64,000 nucleotides of DNA from JBBROS01 sp965213855. GTDB lineage: Bacteria > Pseudomonadota > Alphaproteobacteria > Acetobacterales > Acetobacteraceae. Positions 35,386 through 51,686 of this stretch are shown piece by piece (positions within the stretch are counted from its first letter, which is position 1; each line of letters begins with the position of its first letter). The translations under genes and the position numbers were made by a program. The notes beneath the pieces are model-generated. The model had not been told where the DNA came from, ran no database searches, and saw only the letters and a list, made by a program, of their open reading frames with translations. The stretch is taken from the NCBI GenBank assembly GCA_965213855.1, contig CBDCAA010000002.1, positions 1 to 64,000 of the forward strand, written 5' to 3'.

Positions 35386-36219
35386 TCAGTGCTTTCCCTT
35401 CGGACGACGCCGGATGATCAGGCTGTCGGTCCGCTTGTTGACGCGAGTCTTGTAGCCCTTCGTCGGCTTGCCCCAAGGCGTCACCGGATGCCGGCCGCCC
35501 GACGTCCGGCCCTCGCCGCCACCATGCGGATGGTCGACCGGGTTCATCACCACGCCACGGTTATGCGGCCGGCGGCCCAGCCAACGGTTGCGCCCGGCCT
35601 TGCCGAGGCTCTGGTTCTGGTTGTCCGGGTTGCTCACCGCGCCCACGGTCGCCATGCACTCGGCCCGCACGACCCGCAACTCGCCCGATTGCAGCTTGAT
35701 CTGCGCGTAACCGGCGTCCTTGCCGACCAGCTGCGCATAGCAACCCGCCGCGCGCGCCATCTTGCCGCCGCCGCCGATCTTCATCTCCACGTTGTGGATG
35801 ATGGTGCCCACCGGGATCGCACCCATCGGCATCGCGTTGCCGGGCTTGATGTCGACCCGGGCGCCCGCCACCACCTTGTCGCCGGCCTTCAGCCGCTGCG
35901 GTGCCAGGATGTAGCTCAGCTCGCCATCGTCATACTTGATCAGCGCGATGAACGCCGAGCGGTTCGGGTCATACTCGAGCCGTTCCACCGTGGCGGAGAC
36001 GTCGTACTTGCGCCGCTTGAAGTCGACGAAGCGGTAGGACTGCTTGTGCCCGCCGCCGCGGAAGAAGCTCGTGGTGCGGCCATGGTTGTTGCGGCCGCCC
36101 GACTTGTTCTTGCCCTCGGTCAGCGTCTTGACCGGCTTGCCCTTCCACAGCTCGCTGCGGTCGATCAGCACGGTGCCGCGCAGGCTGGCGGTGACCGGGT
36201 TGAATTGCTTGAGTGCCAT
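35386..36219 (-). CDS. rplB: 50S ribosomal protein L2
   Basis: 277 residues. RNNHGRTTSFFRGGGHKQSYR, ARVDIKPGNAMPMGAIPVGT and the near-invariant NPVDHPHGGGEGRTSGGRHP containing the conserved His next to the peptidyl transferase centre. Follows rplW by 12 bp. Confidence 0.99.
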   Translation of the reverse strand: MALKQFNPVTASLRGTVLIDRSELWKGKPVKTLTEGKNKSGGRNNHGRTTSFFRGGGHKQSYRFVDFKRRKYDVSATVERLEYDPNRSAFIALIKYDDGELSYILAPQRLKAGDKVVAGARVDIKPGNAMPMGAIPVGTIIHNVEMKIGGGGKMARAAGCYAQLVGKDAGYAQIKLQSGELRVVRAECMATVGAVSNPDNQNQSLGKAGRNRWLGRRPHNRGVVMNPVDHPHGGGEGRTSGGRHPVTPWGKPTKGYKTRVNKRTDSLIIRRRPKGKH

Positions 36220-36231
36220 CTGCCGGGTTCC

Positions 36232-36573
36232 TCAGCTCAAGCCCGTGGACATGTCGATCGACTGTCCCTCGGCCAGCTGCACATACGCCTTCTTCACGTC
36301 CGAGCGGACGCCGGGCCGGCCACGGAAGCGCTTGGTCTTGCCCTTCTGCACCAGCGTGTTCACGCCCAGCACCTTGACGCCGAACAGCCCCTCGACGGCC
36401 GCCTTGATCTCGGTCTTCGTCGCCTCGATCGCAACCCGGAACACGAACTGGTTGCGCTCGCTCACCAGCGTCGCCTTCTCCGTCACGACCGGGGCGCGGA
36501 CGACGTTGAACATCGCTTCCCGCGACATCGTGGCCGCGCGCTTGCGGGCGGCCTGGACCTGACGGACGCTCAT
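36232..36573 (-). CDS. rplW: 50S ribosomal protein L23
   Basis: 113 residues. VVRAPVVTEKATLVSERNQFVFRV and KVLGVNTLVQKGKTKRFRGRPG are the L23 core that docks chaperones at the tunnel exit. The first 20 residues (SVRQVQAARKRAATMSREAM) exceed the usual start; Met16 or Met21 are alternatives. ATG 36573 overlaps the rplD stop (ATGA), favouring the longer form. Confidence 0.95.
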   Translation of the reverse strand: MSVRQVQAARKRAATMSREAMFNVVRAPVVTEKATLVSERNQFVFRVAIEATKTEIKAAVEGLFGVKVLGVNTLVQKGKTKRFRGRPGVRSDVKKAYVQLAEGQSIDMSTGLS

Positions 36574-37247
36574 GCCGCGCTCTCCTCAGGGGAACCCGTC
36601 AGGACACCCGGCTCCACGGCGTGGCCCTTCGGCCCGAGGCGCGTCTTCAGGCCCTCGACGCCCGCCGTCGTCACGACCAGAACGTCGTGACGGATAATGT
36701 CGTAGACGTTGGCGCCGACCGTCGGCAGCACGTTGAAACCGACGATGTTCGAACTGGCGCGGAGGAACGCCTCGTCCACCGTGCCGTCGACGAACAGCGC
36801 GCTCTTCCACCCGTGCTGCACCAGCTTGGCGCGCAACTCCTTCGTCTTGCCGGACATACCGGCGACGCTCTCCATCACCACCAGCTTGCCCTCGGCCTGC
36901 TTCTGCGACAGCGCGCTGATCAGCCCGAGGCGGCGGACCTTCTTGGGCAGATCGAACCCATGGTCGCGCACGACCGGGCCATGGACGGCGCCGCCGGTGC
37001 GAAACTGCGGCGCGCGCAGGCTGCCCTGGCGGGCGTTGCCGGTGCCCTTCTGCTTGTAGGGCTTCCGCGTCGTGCCCGAGACCTCGCCCATGCCCTTCAC
37101 CTTGTGGGTGCCGGCCCGGCGCTTCATGAGCTGCCACTGGATCACCCGGGCGATGATGTCGCGCCGCGGCTGGGCCGCGAACAGCTCGTCCGGCAACTCG
37201 ACCGACCCGGCCGAACCCCCGCCCAAGGTTGTGATATCGATCTGCAT
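36570..37247 (-). CDS. rplD: 50S ribosomal protein L4
   Basis: 225 residues from ATG 37247 (AAGGACGAG upstream). QIDITTLGGGSAGSVELPDELF, RRAGTHKVKGMGEVSGTTRKPYKQKGTGNARQG in two parts (tunnel loop), and RHDVLVVTTAGVEGLKTRL. In E. coli L4 autoregulates the S10 operon; no such leader is evident here. Ten bases after rplC. Confidence 0.97.
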   Translation of the reverse strand: MQIDITTLGGGSAGSVELPDELFAAQPRRDIIARVIQWQLMKRRAGTHKVKGMGEVSGTTRKPYKQKGTGNARQGSLRAPQFRTGGAVHGPVVRDHGFDLPKKVRRLGLISALSQKQAEGKLVVMESVAGMSGKTKELRAKLVQHGWKSALFVDGTVDEAFLRASSNIVGFNVLPTVGANVYDIIRHDVLVVTTAGVEGLKTRLGPKGHAVEPGVLTGSPEESAA

Positions 37248-37257
37248 CGTCTCGTCC

Positions 37258-37986
37258 TTAAGCCTGGGCCGGTTGTTCAGGCGCTTGCACGGCAGCCGCC
37301 TGGCGCACGGCGGCCGGATATGGCGCATCGGCATGCCGCGCCTTCTTGATCGCGTCCCGCACCAGCACGTAGCCGTTCTTCGCCCCCGGCACCGCGCCGC
37401 GCACCATCAGCAGCCCGCGGGCAACGTCGACCCCGGCCACCTCCAGGTTCAACGTCGTCACCCGCTCCTGCCCCAGGTGCCCGGCCATCTTCTTGTTCTT
37501 GAAGGTCTTGCCCGGATCCTGCCGGTTGCCCGTCGAACCATGGCTCCGATGGCTGACGGAAACGCCGTGCGACGCCTCGAGCCCGCGGAAGTTCCAGCGC
37601 TTCATGCCGCCGGCAAAACCCTTGCCCTTGGTAATGCCGCAAACGTCGATCTTCTGCCCGATGACGAAGTGATCAGCGGTGATCACGGCACCGACCTCGA
37701 CCAGCGCGTCAGGCGCACAACGGAACTCGACCAGCTTGGCCTTCGGCTCGACCTTGACGCGGGCGAAGTGGCCCTTGTTCGGCTGGCTCACGTTCTTCAC
37801 CTTCGCCTTGCCCATGCCGAGCTGCAGCGCCGTGTAGCCGTCCCGCTCCACGGTCCGCGCGTCCACCACCGTGACCTCGTCCAGGTGCAGGACCGTCACC
37901 GGCACGTGCGTCCCGTCGTCCTTGAAGAAGCGGGTCATGCCCAGCTTTCTCGCCACCAGTCCCGTGCGGCCATTCCCGATCGTCAT
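37258..37986 (-). CDS. rplC: 50S ribosomal protein L3
   Basis: 242 residues. GLVARKLGMTRFFKDDGTHVPVTV at the N-terminus and the central loop GFAGGMKRWNFRGLEASHGVSVSHRSHGSTG in two segments, which reaches the peptidyl transferase centre. An Ala/Gln/Pro-rich tail (about 215-242) follows the core. Follows rpsJ by 10 bp. Confidence 0.97.
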   Translation of the reverse strand: MTIGNGRTGLVARKLGMTRFFKDDGTHVPVTVLHLDEVTVVDARTVERDGYTALQLGMGKAKVKNVSQPNKGHFARVKVEPKAKLVEFRCAPDALVEVGAVITADHFVIGQKIDVCGITKGKGFAGGMKRWNFRGLEASHGVSVSHRSHGSTGNRQDPGKTFKNKKMAGHLGQERVTTLNLEVAGVDVARGLLMVRGAVPGAKNGYVLVRDAIKKARHADAPYPAAVRQAAAVQAPEQPAQA

Positions 37987-37996
37987 GGTCCCGCCC

Positions 37997-38305
37997 CTAC
38001 AGCTTGATCTCGACGTCCACGCCGCTCGCCAGGTCGAGCTTCATGAGCGCGTCGACGGTCTGCGGCGTGGGTTCGACGATGTCGAGCAGCCGGCGATGGG
38101 TCCGGATCTCGAACTGCTCGCGGCTTTTCTTGTCGACGTGCGGCGAGCGGTTCACCGTGAACCGCTCGATGTGCGTCGGCAACGGGATCGGGCCACGGAC
38201 CCGTGCACCCGTCCGCTTCGCCGTGTTCACGATCTCCCGCGTGCTGTTATCCAGCACGCGGTGATCGTACGCCTTCAGGCGGATGCGGATGTTCTGGTTG
38301 TCCAT
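37997..38305 (-). CDS. rpsJ: 30S ribosomal protein S10
   Basis: 102 residues, standard. QNIRIRLKAYDHRVLDNSTREIVNTAKRTGA in two parts and RFTVNRSPHVDKKSREQFEIRTHRRL. It is also NusE in antitermination complexes. The 29-bp gap to tuf leaves no room for a separate promoter, so S10 and str operons appear merged. Confidence 0.98.
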   Translation of the reverse strand: MDNQNIRIRLKAYDHRVLDNSTREIVNTAKRTGARVRGPIPLPTHIERFTVNRSPHVDKKSREQFEIRTHRRLLDIVEPTPQTVDALMKLDLASGVDVEIKL

Positions 38306-38334
38306 AGTACTCGTATCCCGACCCGTCCGCTCGA

Positions 38335-39525
38335 TTACTGGGTGATGCTCGCGACGACGCCGGCGCCCACGGTCCGGCCGCCCTCGCGGATGGCGAAGCG
38401 TAGGCCGTCATCCATGGCGATCGGCGCGATCAGCGTGACGTCCATCGAGACGTTGTCGCCCGGCATCACCATCTCGGTCCCGCTCGGCAGCTCCACCACG
38501 CCCGTCACGTCGGTCGTGCGGAAGTAGAATTGCGGGCGGTAGTTGGTGAAGAACGGCGTATGCCGGCCACCCTCTTCTTTCGTCAGGATATAGGCCTCGG
38601 CCTTGAACTTCGTGTGCGGCGTGATCGTGCCGGGCTTGGCCAGCACCTGGCCACGCTCGACGTCCTCGCGCTTGGTGCCGCGCAGCAGCGCGCCGATATT
38701 GTCGCCGGCCTCGCCGCGGTCGAGCAGCTTACGGAACATCTCGACACCGGTGACGATCGTCTTGACCGTGTTCTTGATGCCGACGATCTCGACCTCGTCG
38801 CCGACGTTGACGATCCCGCGCTCGATCCGGCCCGTCACGACGGTGCCGCGGCCCGAGATGCTGAACACGTCCTCGATCGGCATCAAGAAGGGGCGGTCGG
38901 TCGCGCGCAGCGGCTGCGGGATATACTTGTCGACCTCGGCCATCAGCTTCAGGATCGCCTGCTCGCCCAACTCCGGGTTCTTGTCCTCCAGCGCCATCAG
39001 CGCCGAGCCGTGCACGATCGGGATGTCGTCTCCGGGGAACTGATAGGACGAAAGCAGCTCGCGCACCTCCATCTCCACCAGCTCGAGCAGCTCCGGGTCG
39101 TCGACCATGTCGACCTTGTTGAGGAACACCACCAGCGCGGGGACGCCGACCTGGCGGGCCAGCAGGATGTGCTCGCGGGTCTGCGGCATCGGGCCGTCGG
39201 CGGCCGAGACCACCAGGATCGCGCCGTCCATCTGCGCGGCGCCGGTGATCATGTTCTTCACGTAGTCGGCGTGGCCGGGGCAGTCGACGTGGGCGTAGTG
39301 GCGGTTGGCCGTCTCGTACTCGACGTGCGCCGTCGAGATGGTGATGCCACGGGCCCGCTCCTCGGGCGCCTTGTCGATCTGGTCATAGGCCGTGAACGTC
39401 GCCCCGCCCGACTTGGCCAGGATCTTGGTAATCGCCGCCGTCAGCGACGTCTTGCCATGGTCGACGTGACCGATGGTGCCGATGTTGCAGTGCGGCTTGT
39501 TCCGCTCGAATTTCGCCTTGGCCAT
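38335..39525 (-). CDS. tuf: Elongation factor Tu
   Basis: 396 residues. GTPase delivering aminoacyl-tRNA. G1 GHVDHGKTSLT at residue 19, G2 region RGITISTAHVEYET, G3 DCPGHADYVKNMITGAAQMDG, and G4 NKVDMVDD. Domains II and III are complete, ending with VGAGVVASITQ. It lies directly after rpsG (61-bp gap) with no fusA between, which is unusual. The gap contains no promoter I can support. Confidence 0.98.
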   Translation of the reverse strand: MAKAKFERNKPHCNIGTIGHVDHGKTSLTAAITKILAKSGGATFTAYDQIDKAPEERARGITISTAHVEYETANRHYAHVDCPGHADYVKNMITGAAQMDGAILVVSAADGPMPQTREHILLARQVGVPALVVFLNKVDMVDDPELLELVEMEVRELLSSYQFPGDDIPIVHGSALMALEDKNPELGEQAILKLMAEVDKYIPQPLRATDRPFLMPIEDVFSISGRGTVVTGRIERGIVNVGDEVEIVGIKNTVKTIVTGVEMFRKLLDRGEAGDNIGALLRGTKREDVERGQVLAKPGTITPHTKFKAEAYILTKEEGGRHTPFFTNYRPQFYFRTTDVTGVVELPSGTEMVMPGDNVSMDVTLIAPIAMDDGLRFAIREGGRTVGAGVVASITQ

Positions 39526-39586
39526 CTCGTCTCTCCATCGCCCGCCGTCGGCGGCGCCTGAAAGCCTGGGGTTGAACCTGTGTTAA

Positions 39587-40063
39587 CTACCAGCGGTAAT
39601 GGCTGAAGGCCTTGTTGGCCTCCGCCATCCGATGGGTGTCTTCGCGCTTCTTCACCGCCGAGCCGCGGTTGTTGACCGCATCGTGCAGCTCGTTGGACAG
39701 GCGCTCTTCCATCGTGTGTTCGCCACGCTTGCGGGCGCTGTCGATCAGCCAACGAATCGCTAGCGCCTGCCGCCGCTCGGTGCGGACCTCGACCGGCACC
39801 TGATACGTCGCACCACCAACCCGGCGGGACCGCACCTCGACCGCGGGCTTCACGTTGTCGAGCGCCTCGTGGAACAGCCGGACCGGGTCCGCCTGCGCTC
39901 CGCCGCGCTTCTTCAGCACCTCCAGCGCGCCATAGACGATCGTCTCGGCCGCACTTTTCTTCCCGTCATACATCAGCGCGTTCATGAAGCGCGTGACCAC
40001 CAGGTCCCCGAACTTCGCATCCGGCAGGATCTCGCGCTTGATGGCCTTGCGACGACGACTCAT
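39587..40063 (-). CDS. rpsG: 30S ribosomal protein S7
   Basis: 158 residues. MSRRRKAIKREILPDAKFGD, RFMNALMYDGKKSAAETIVYGAL and AIRWLIDSARKRGEHTMEERLSNEL are family blocks. Nucleates 3' domain assembly of 16S rRNA and, in E. coli, represses the str operon. Follows rpsL by 12 bp. Confidence 0.98.
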   Translation of the reverse strand: MSRRRKAIKREILPDAKFGDLVVTRFMNALMYDGKKSAAETIVYGALEVLKKRGGAQADPVRLFHEALDNVKPAVEVRSRRVGGATYQVPVEVRTERRQALAIRWLIDSARKRGEHTMEERLSNELHDAVNNRGSAVKKREDTHRMAEANKAFSHYRW

Positions 40064-40075
40064 CGAACCCTCTCC

Positions 40076-40447
40076 CTACTTCGGCCGCTTGGCGCCGTAC
40101 AGCGACCGGCGCTGACGACGCTTCGGCAGGCCCTGCGTGTCGAGCACGCCGCGCAGGATGTGGTAACGCACGCCCGGCAAGTCCTTCACGCGCCCCCCGC
40201 GGATCAGCACGACGCTGTGCTCCTGCAGGTTGTGACCCTCGCCCGGGATGTAGCTCACCACCTCGTAGCCGTTGGTGAGCCGCACCTTCGCGACCTTCCG
40301 CAAAGCCGAGTTCGGCTTCTTCGGCGTCGTCGTGTAGACGCGCGTGCAGACGCCGCGCTTCTGCGGGCAGCCCTCGAGGGCCGGCACCTTGTTGCGCTTC
40401 GGCGCGGGCTCCCGCCCATTGGCAATCAACTGGTTGATGGTCGGCAT
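40076..40447 (-). CDS. rpsL: 30S ribosomal protein S12
   Basis: 123 residues from ATG 40447, which gives the invariant MPTINQLIANGREP. TTTPKKPNSALRKVAKVRLTNG and the PGEGHNLQEHSVVLIRGGRVKDLPG loop keep Lys at both classical streptomycin-resistance sites, so the sequence looks drug-sensitive. An extension to 40486 is not S12-like. First gene of the rpsL-rpsG-tuf unit. Confidence 0.98.
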   Translation of the reverse strand: MPTINQLIANGREPAPKRNKVPALEGCPQKRGVCTRVYTTTPKKPNSALRKVAKVRLTNGYEVVSYIPGEGHNLQEHSVVLIRGGRVKDLPGVRYHILRGVLDTQGLPKRRQRRSLYGAKRPK

Positions 40448-40569
40448 ACTGCCTCTTCCGCTCAAAATCCCGTTCGCCTCGCCCAAAGCCGAGCCCGCCG
40501 TCGATCACAGAAACGCCCCGCAGCCCGGGCCGAGACCCGTCCGCGAAGCCAGTGGGGCATGTGACCTGA

Positions 40570-40589
40570 GCCGATCCCGAAGGATCGGC
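40570..40589 (-). other. UUCG-tetraloop hairpin in the rpsL leader
   Basis: Minus-strand arms GCCGATCC and GGATCGGC close a TTCG loop with C-G closure, an exceptionally stable RNA motif. It sits 123 nt upstream of rpsL ATG without a following T-tract, so it is more likely a stability or autoregulatory element than a terminator. Confidence 0.5.
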
Positions 40590-40653
40590 GGCGCCACGCG
40601 CTCATCTGTGAGCAACGACCGGCCCGAACGCTCCGGGTCCGCCGAGGGACGGA

Positions 40654-40682
40654 TGCCTACGCCCGACCGGAGGCGGCGTCAA
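40654..40682 (-). promoter_or_regulatory. Candidate promoter for rpsL-rpsG-tuf and downstream S10 genes
   Basis: Minus strand TTGACG, 17 bases, TAGGCA. The -35 is strong and the -10 weak (alphaproteobacterial -10 boxes are often loose). It would start a leader of about 200 nt ending at rpsL. Confidence 0.4.
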
Positions 40683-40915
40683 GCGTTCAGTCGCCGCCAA
40701 ACCGCCCGAATGCCTGACCTGCGATGGCAGCCGAGGCTTGCGGGAGACGGCCGTGTCCCGTCTGTGACGACATAGCCGTCCTTGCTGACCCCGCACACAC
40801 GCGCTGGCCTGGATGGCACCCCGAGCATGCTGAGAGCCGTGGGCGATGGCCGTCCCGAACGCGGCCGCCGCTCGGTCACGGGCGCACGATCCCACGCGCG
40901 AGATATGCACTCGCA

Positions 40916-40933
40916 CGTGACCCGCGGGTCACG
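40916..40933. other. 18-bp perfect palindrome upstream of rpsL
   Basis: CGTGACCCGCGGGTCACG, self-complementary over 18 bases with no loop, which is more like a dimeric protein-binding site than an RNA stem. It lies about 235 bp upstream of the rpsL promoter candidate and about 100 bp after rpoC. No known operator is recognised. Confidence 0.45.
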
Positions 40934-40979
40934 ACAGCCATCGCGCTCCAGGCCTTGAAACTTGCCGGATGGGCAAGAC

Positions 40980-41013
40980 CGCGGGCGGCAGCACGTTCGC
41001 ACTGCCACCCGCG
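40980..41013 (-). terminator. Probable terminator after rpoC
   Basis: Minus strand CGCGGGTGGCAG and CTGCCGCCCGCG form a 12-bp stem with one G-T pair and a 10-base loop, 17 bp after the rpoC stop. The tail (GTCTTGCCC) is poor in T, so it may depend on Rho or work only as a 3' stabiliser. Confidence 0.5.
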
Positions 41014-41029
41014 CCTTGCCGTGGGGGCT

Positions 41030-45178
<4,149 letters not shown>

Positions 45179-45202
45179 GCGTCGAACCTTTCAGCAAAAG
45201 GG

Positions 45203-45228
45203 TGCGGCCGGCATGTGCGCCGGCCGCA
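45203..45228 (-). other. 10-bp perfect hairpin between rpoB and rpoC
   Basis: Arms TGCGGCCGGC and GCCGGCCGCA around a 6-base loop, 25 bp before the rpoC start. A stable stem that could cause pausing, processing or protection of the rpoB 3' end. A smaller stem also covers the rpoB stop codon. Confidence 0.5.
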
Positions 45229-45248
45229 ATCGTCAATCAGCCGCCCGC

Positions 45249-49427
<4,179 letters not shown>

Positions 49428-49492
49428 TCCTTGACCCAGAGTTGCACCGCACCGCCCGAGCCGGTCCGGCCGTCTTTTGCTTGGCCGCCAAA

Positions 49493-49509
49493 CCCCCGGC
49501 CGCCGGGGT
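49493..49509 (-). terminator. Possible attenuator in the rplL-rpoB gap
   Basis: Minus strand CCCCGG CGG CCGGGG followed by GTTTGG. In E. coli an attenuator between rplL and rpoB sets the ratio of L7/L12 to polymerase; this hairpin occupies the equivalent place. The stem is only 6 bp and the T-run is three bases, so the call is tentative. Confidence 0.35.
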
Positions 49510-49640
49510 CGTCGACGGCGTCGATCAGCGGTGAGGCTGACCGGCCGTTTGGAAACGAGTCGGCGGGCGGCAACCGACCCTGGTTCCCGCCCGCTCCTTC
49601 GCTCTGTGGCCCGGCGGAATCGCCCACCGGGTGAATGGTG

Positions 49641-50018
49641 CTACTTGACGTCGACAGTCGCGCCCTGATCCTCAAGCTGCTTCTTCAGCTTCGCTGCCTC
49701 GTCCTTGTTCACGCCTTCCTTCACCGTCTTCGGCGCGCCCTCGACGAGGTCCTTGGCTTCCTTCAGCCCAAGACCCGTGATCGTCCGCACTTCCTTAATC
49801 ACGTTGATCTTCTTCTCGCCAACCGTGGCCAGGATCACCGTGAACTCCGTCTGCTCCTCGACGGGTGCGGCCGGCGCTGCCGGGCCGCTCGGCCCCGCCA
49901 CCGCGACCGGCGCCGCGGCAGACACGCCCCACTTCTCCTCGAGCATCTTCGACAGCTCAGCCGCTTCCAGAACCGTCAGCGTGCTTAGCTCTTCAACCAG
50001 TCGTGCCAAATCGGCCAT
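49641..50018 (-). CDS. rplL: 50S ribosomal protein L7/L12
   Basis: 125 residues. N-terminal dimer domain (LARLVEELSTLTVLEAAELSKML), Ala/Pro hinge (VAGPSGPAAPAAPVEE), and C-terminal domain with KINVIKEVRTITGLGLKEAKDLVEGAPK that recruits translation factors. Present in multiple copies on the stalk. It follows rplJ by 88 bp. Confidence 0.98.
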   Translation of the reverse strand: MADLARLVEELSTLTVLEAAELSKMLEEKWGVSAAAPVAVAGPSGPAAPAAPVEEQTEFTVILATVGEKKINVIKEVRTITGLGLKEAKDLVEGAPKTVKEGVNKDEAAKLKKQLEDQGATVDVK

Positions 50019-50106
50019 GTTCAGTCTTCCTTATCTATAGTCCTGAGTGGTTCCGAACAAGGTCACAGTCCATGACCTTGTCGTCGGCGATCGCAGAGCG
50101 GCCCGG

Positions 50107-50661
50107 TCAGGCCGCTTCGGCCTCGCCGTCCTGCATCCCGTCCTGCTGCGTCTCGTCCTTCTTGGCATAGGCCCCAAAGACCCGAGCGAGTTGTCCGGCC
50201 GGTGCAGCGAGCACGCCCGCAATCCGCGTGGCGGGGGTTTGGATCATCCCCACCAGCGATGCGCGAAGCGTGTCGAGCGACGGCAGATCGGCAAGCGCCT
50301 TGATTCCATCCGCATCGAGCGTCTGTTGTCCAAGGGCGCCGCCGAGCACGACGAACTTCTCGTTGGTCTTGGCGTAGTCCACGGCCGCCTTGGCCACCGC
50401 CACCGGATCCAGCGACCACGCAAGCGCGGTCGGACCCTTCAGCAATGGCTTGATGCCGTCGAACCGGGTCCCATCCAGGGCGAGGACGGCCAGACGGTTC
50501 TTCGCGACCTTGTAGGTCGAACCCGATGCCCGCATCCGGCGACGCAGGTCCGAAACCTGGGCGACCGTCATCCCGTTATTCTGGGTGACGACGACCATGT
50601 TCGTCTCTGCGAAGACCTGACCGAGCACGGATACGAACTCGCGCTTCTCCGTACGGTCCAA
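50107..50661 (-). CDS. rplJ: 50S ribosomal protein L10 (TTG start)
   Basis: 184 residues. The family N-terminus is MDRTEKREFV; here the codon before DRTEKREFVSVLG is TTG at 50661, with AGGAG seven bases upstream. No ATG fits; the next in-frame ATG upstream adds a basic low-homology leader. MVVVTQNNGMTVAQVSDLRRRMRASGS and YKVAKNRLAVLA are conserved. L10 anchors the L7/L12 stalk. The C-terminus is a longer acidic tail (KKDETQQDGMQDGEAEAA). The rare start may limit synthesis. Confidence 0.93.
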   Translation of the reverse strand: MDRTEKREFVSVLGQVFAETNMVVVTQNNGMTVAQVSDLRRRMRASGSTYKVAKNRLAVLALDGTRFDGIKPLLKGPTALAWSLDPVAVAKAAVDYAKTNEKFVVLGGALGQQTLDADGIKALADLPSLDTLRASLVGMIQTPATRIAGVLAAPAGQLARVFGAYAKKDETQQDGMQDGEAEAA

Positions 50662-50983
50662 ATCCCGACTCCTGCTGGCCCTGGTGCGTTTGGACCGCAC
50701 CCGGGCCGGGTTACCCCGGCGCCGCCCCATGGCGACGCCGCCGCCTGTCCGGGGCCTGCCGCGCACGGATGCACGGAGGACCCTATAGCCGGAACCGCTC
50801 AGGCCTGCCGGCGCCGCCGTAGCACCGCCGGAAACCCTTCGCTTCCCCGTCTCCACGCGCGGACCCTGCGATCCTTTACTGCCCACCGATGGGCGACGTG
50901 TGGTCTTGGACAGGTTCGGGACGGTGCGAGCACCGCCCCTGCGCACTGGCCTCCCTCAGGAGGATGGCCAGCGAATCTCGTTC
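50662..50983 (-). promoter_or_regulatory. 322-bp rplA-rplJ leader region
   Basis: No gene. Long untranslated spacer where the L10(L7/L12) autoregulatory leader lies in enterobacteria. It contains a CTGGCC/GGCCAG stem just after rplA (50946-50971) and a CCGGG/CCCGG stem with a GTAA tetraloop (50706-50719) about 45 nt before rplJ. CTATAG at about 50785 resembles a -10 box but has no -35. Confidence 0.5.
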
Positions 50984-51682
50984 TCAGGCCGCCGCAGCCA
51001 ACGTCGCCAAGTCCAGCTTGACGCCCGGACCCATCGTGGAACTCAGCGCCGCCTTTTGCAGATACACGCCCTTGGCGCCGGTCGGCTTGGCCTTCTGGAT
51101 CGCGTCGACGAAGGCGCGGACGTTCTCGGCCAGCTTCGCATCGTCGAAGCTCGCCTTGCCGATGCCGGCATGCACGATCCCCGCCTTCTCGGCCCGGAAC
51201 TCCACCTGGCCGCTCTTGGCCGCCGTGACCGCGCCCTTCACATCCATCGTCACCGTTCCCAGCTTCGGGTTCGGCATCAGGCCCCGCGGCCCCAGGATCT
51301 TTCCCAGCCGCCCCACCAGCGCCATCATGTCCGGCGTCGCGATGCAGCGGTCGAACCCGAACTCCCCGGCCTGGCACTTCTCGGCCAAGTCCTCGGCACC
51401 CACGATGTCCGCCCCGGCCGCGCGGGCCTCATCCGCCTTTGCGCCGCGTGCGAACACGCCCACCCGCAGCGTCTTGCCCGTGCCGTTCGGCAGGCTCAGC
51501 AGCCCGCGCACCATCTGGTCGGCGTGCCGCGGGTCGATGCCAAGGTTCATGCTCAGCTCGACCGTCTCGTCGAACTTGGCGCGCGCATTGGCCCGCACCA
51601 TCGCGATCGCCTCCTCCAGCGGATACGCCTTCGCGCGGTCGAACGTCGCGTAGCCGGCCTTCAGGCGCTTGTCGTGTGCCAT
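50984..51682 (-). CDS. rplA: 50S ribosomal protein L1
   Basis: 232 residues. NLGIDPRHADQMVRGLLSLPNGTGKTLRVGVFA in two blocks, GPRGLMPNPKLGTVT near residue 130, and KAGIVHAGIGKASFDDAKLAENV. Stalk protein and, in many bacteria, repressor of rplK-rplA. Four bases after rplK. Confidence 0.98.
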   Translation of the reverse strand: MAHDKRLKAGYATFDRAKAYPLEEAIAMVRANARAKFDETVELSMNLGIDPRHADQMVRGLLSLPNGTGKTLRVGVFARGAKADEARAAGADIVGAEDLAEKCQAGEFGFDRCIATPDMMALVGRLGKILGPRGLMPNPKLGTVTMDVKGAVTAAKSGQVEFRAEKAGIVHAGIGKASFDDAKLAENVRAFVDAIQKAKPTGAKGVYLQKAALSSTMGPGVKLDLATLAAAA

Positions 51683-51686
51683 CGGA

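Larger units (their letters stand above)
40448..41029. other. 582-bp intergenic region between rpoC and rpsL
   Basis: No convincing gene. On the minus strand, in order of transcription, it holds an rpoC terminator-like hairpin (40980-41013), an 18-bp perfect palindrome (40916-40933), a promoter candidate (40654-40682) and a leader hairpin with a UUCG loop (40570-40589) before rpsL. Confidence 0.7.

Noticed and set aside
40679..41008. Possible small gene in the rpoC-rpsL gap
   Set aside because: No ribosome site, Arg/Cys/Ser-rich translation with no resemblance to a protein, and it covers the hairpin and palindrome.
50662..50730. L10 start at the upstream in-frame ATG near 50730
   Set aside because: Adds a basic Arg-rich leader absent from L10; TTG 50661 has the ribosome site and exact family N-terminus.
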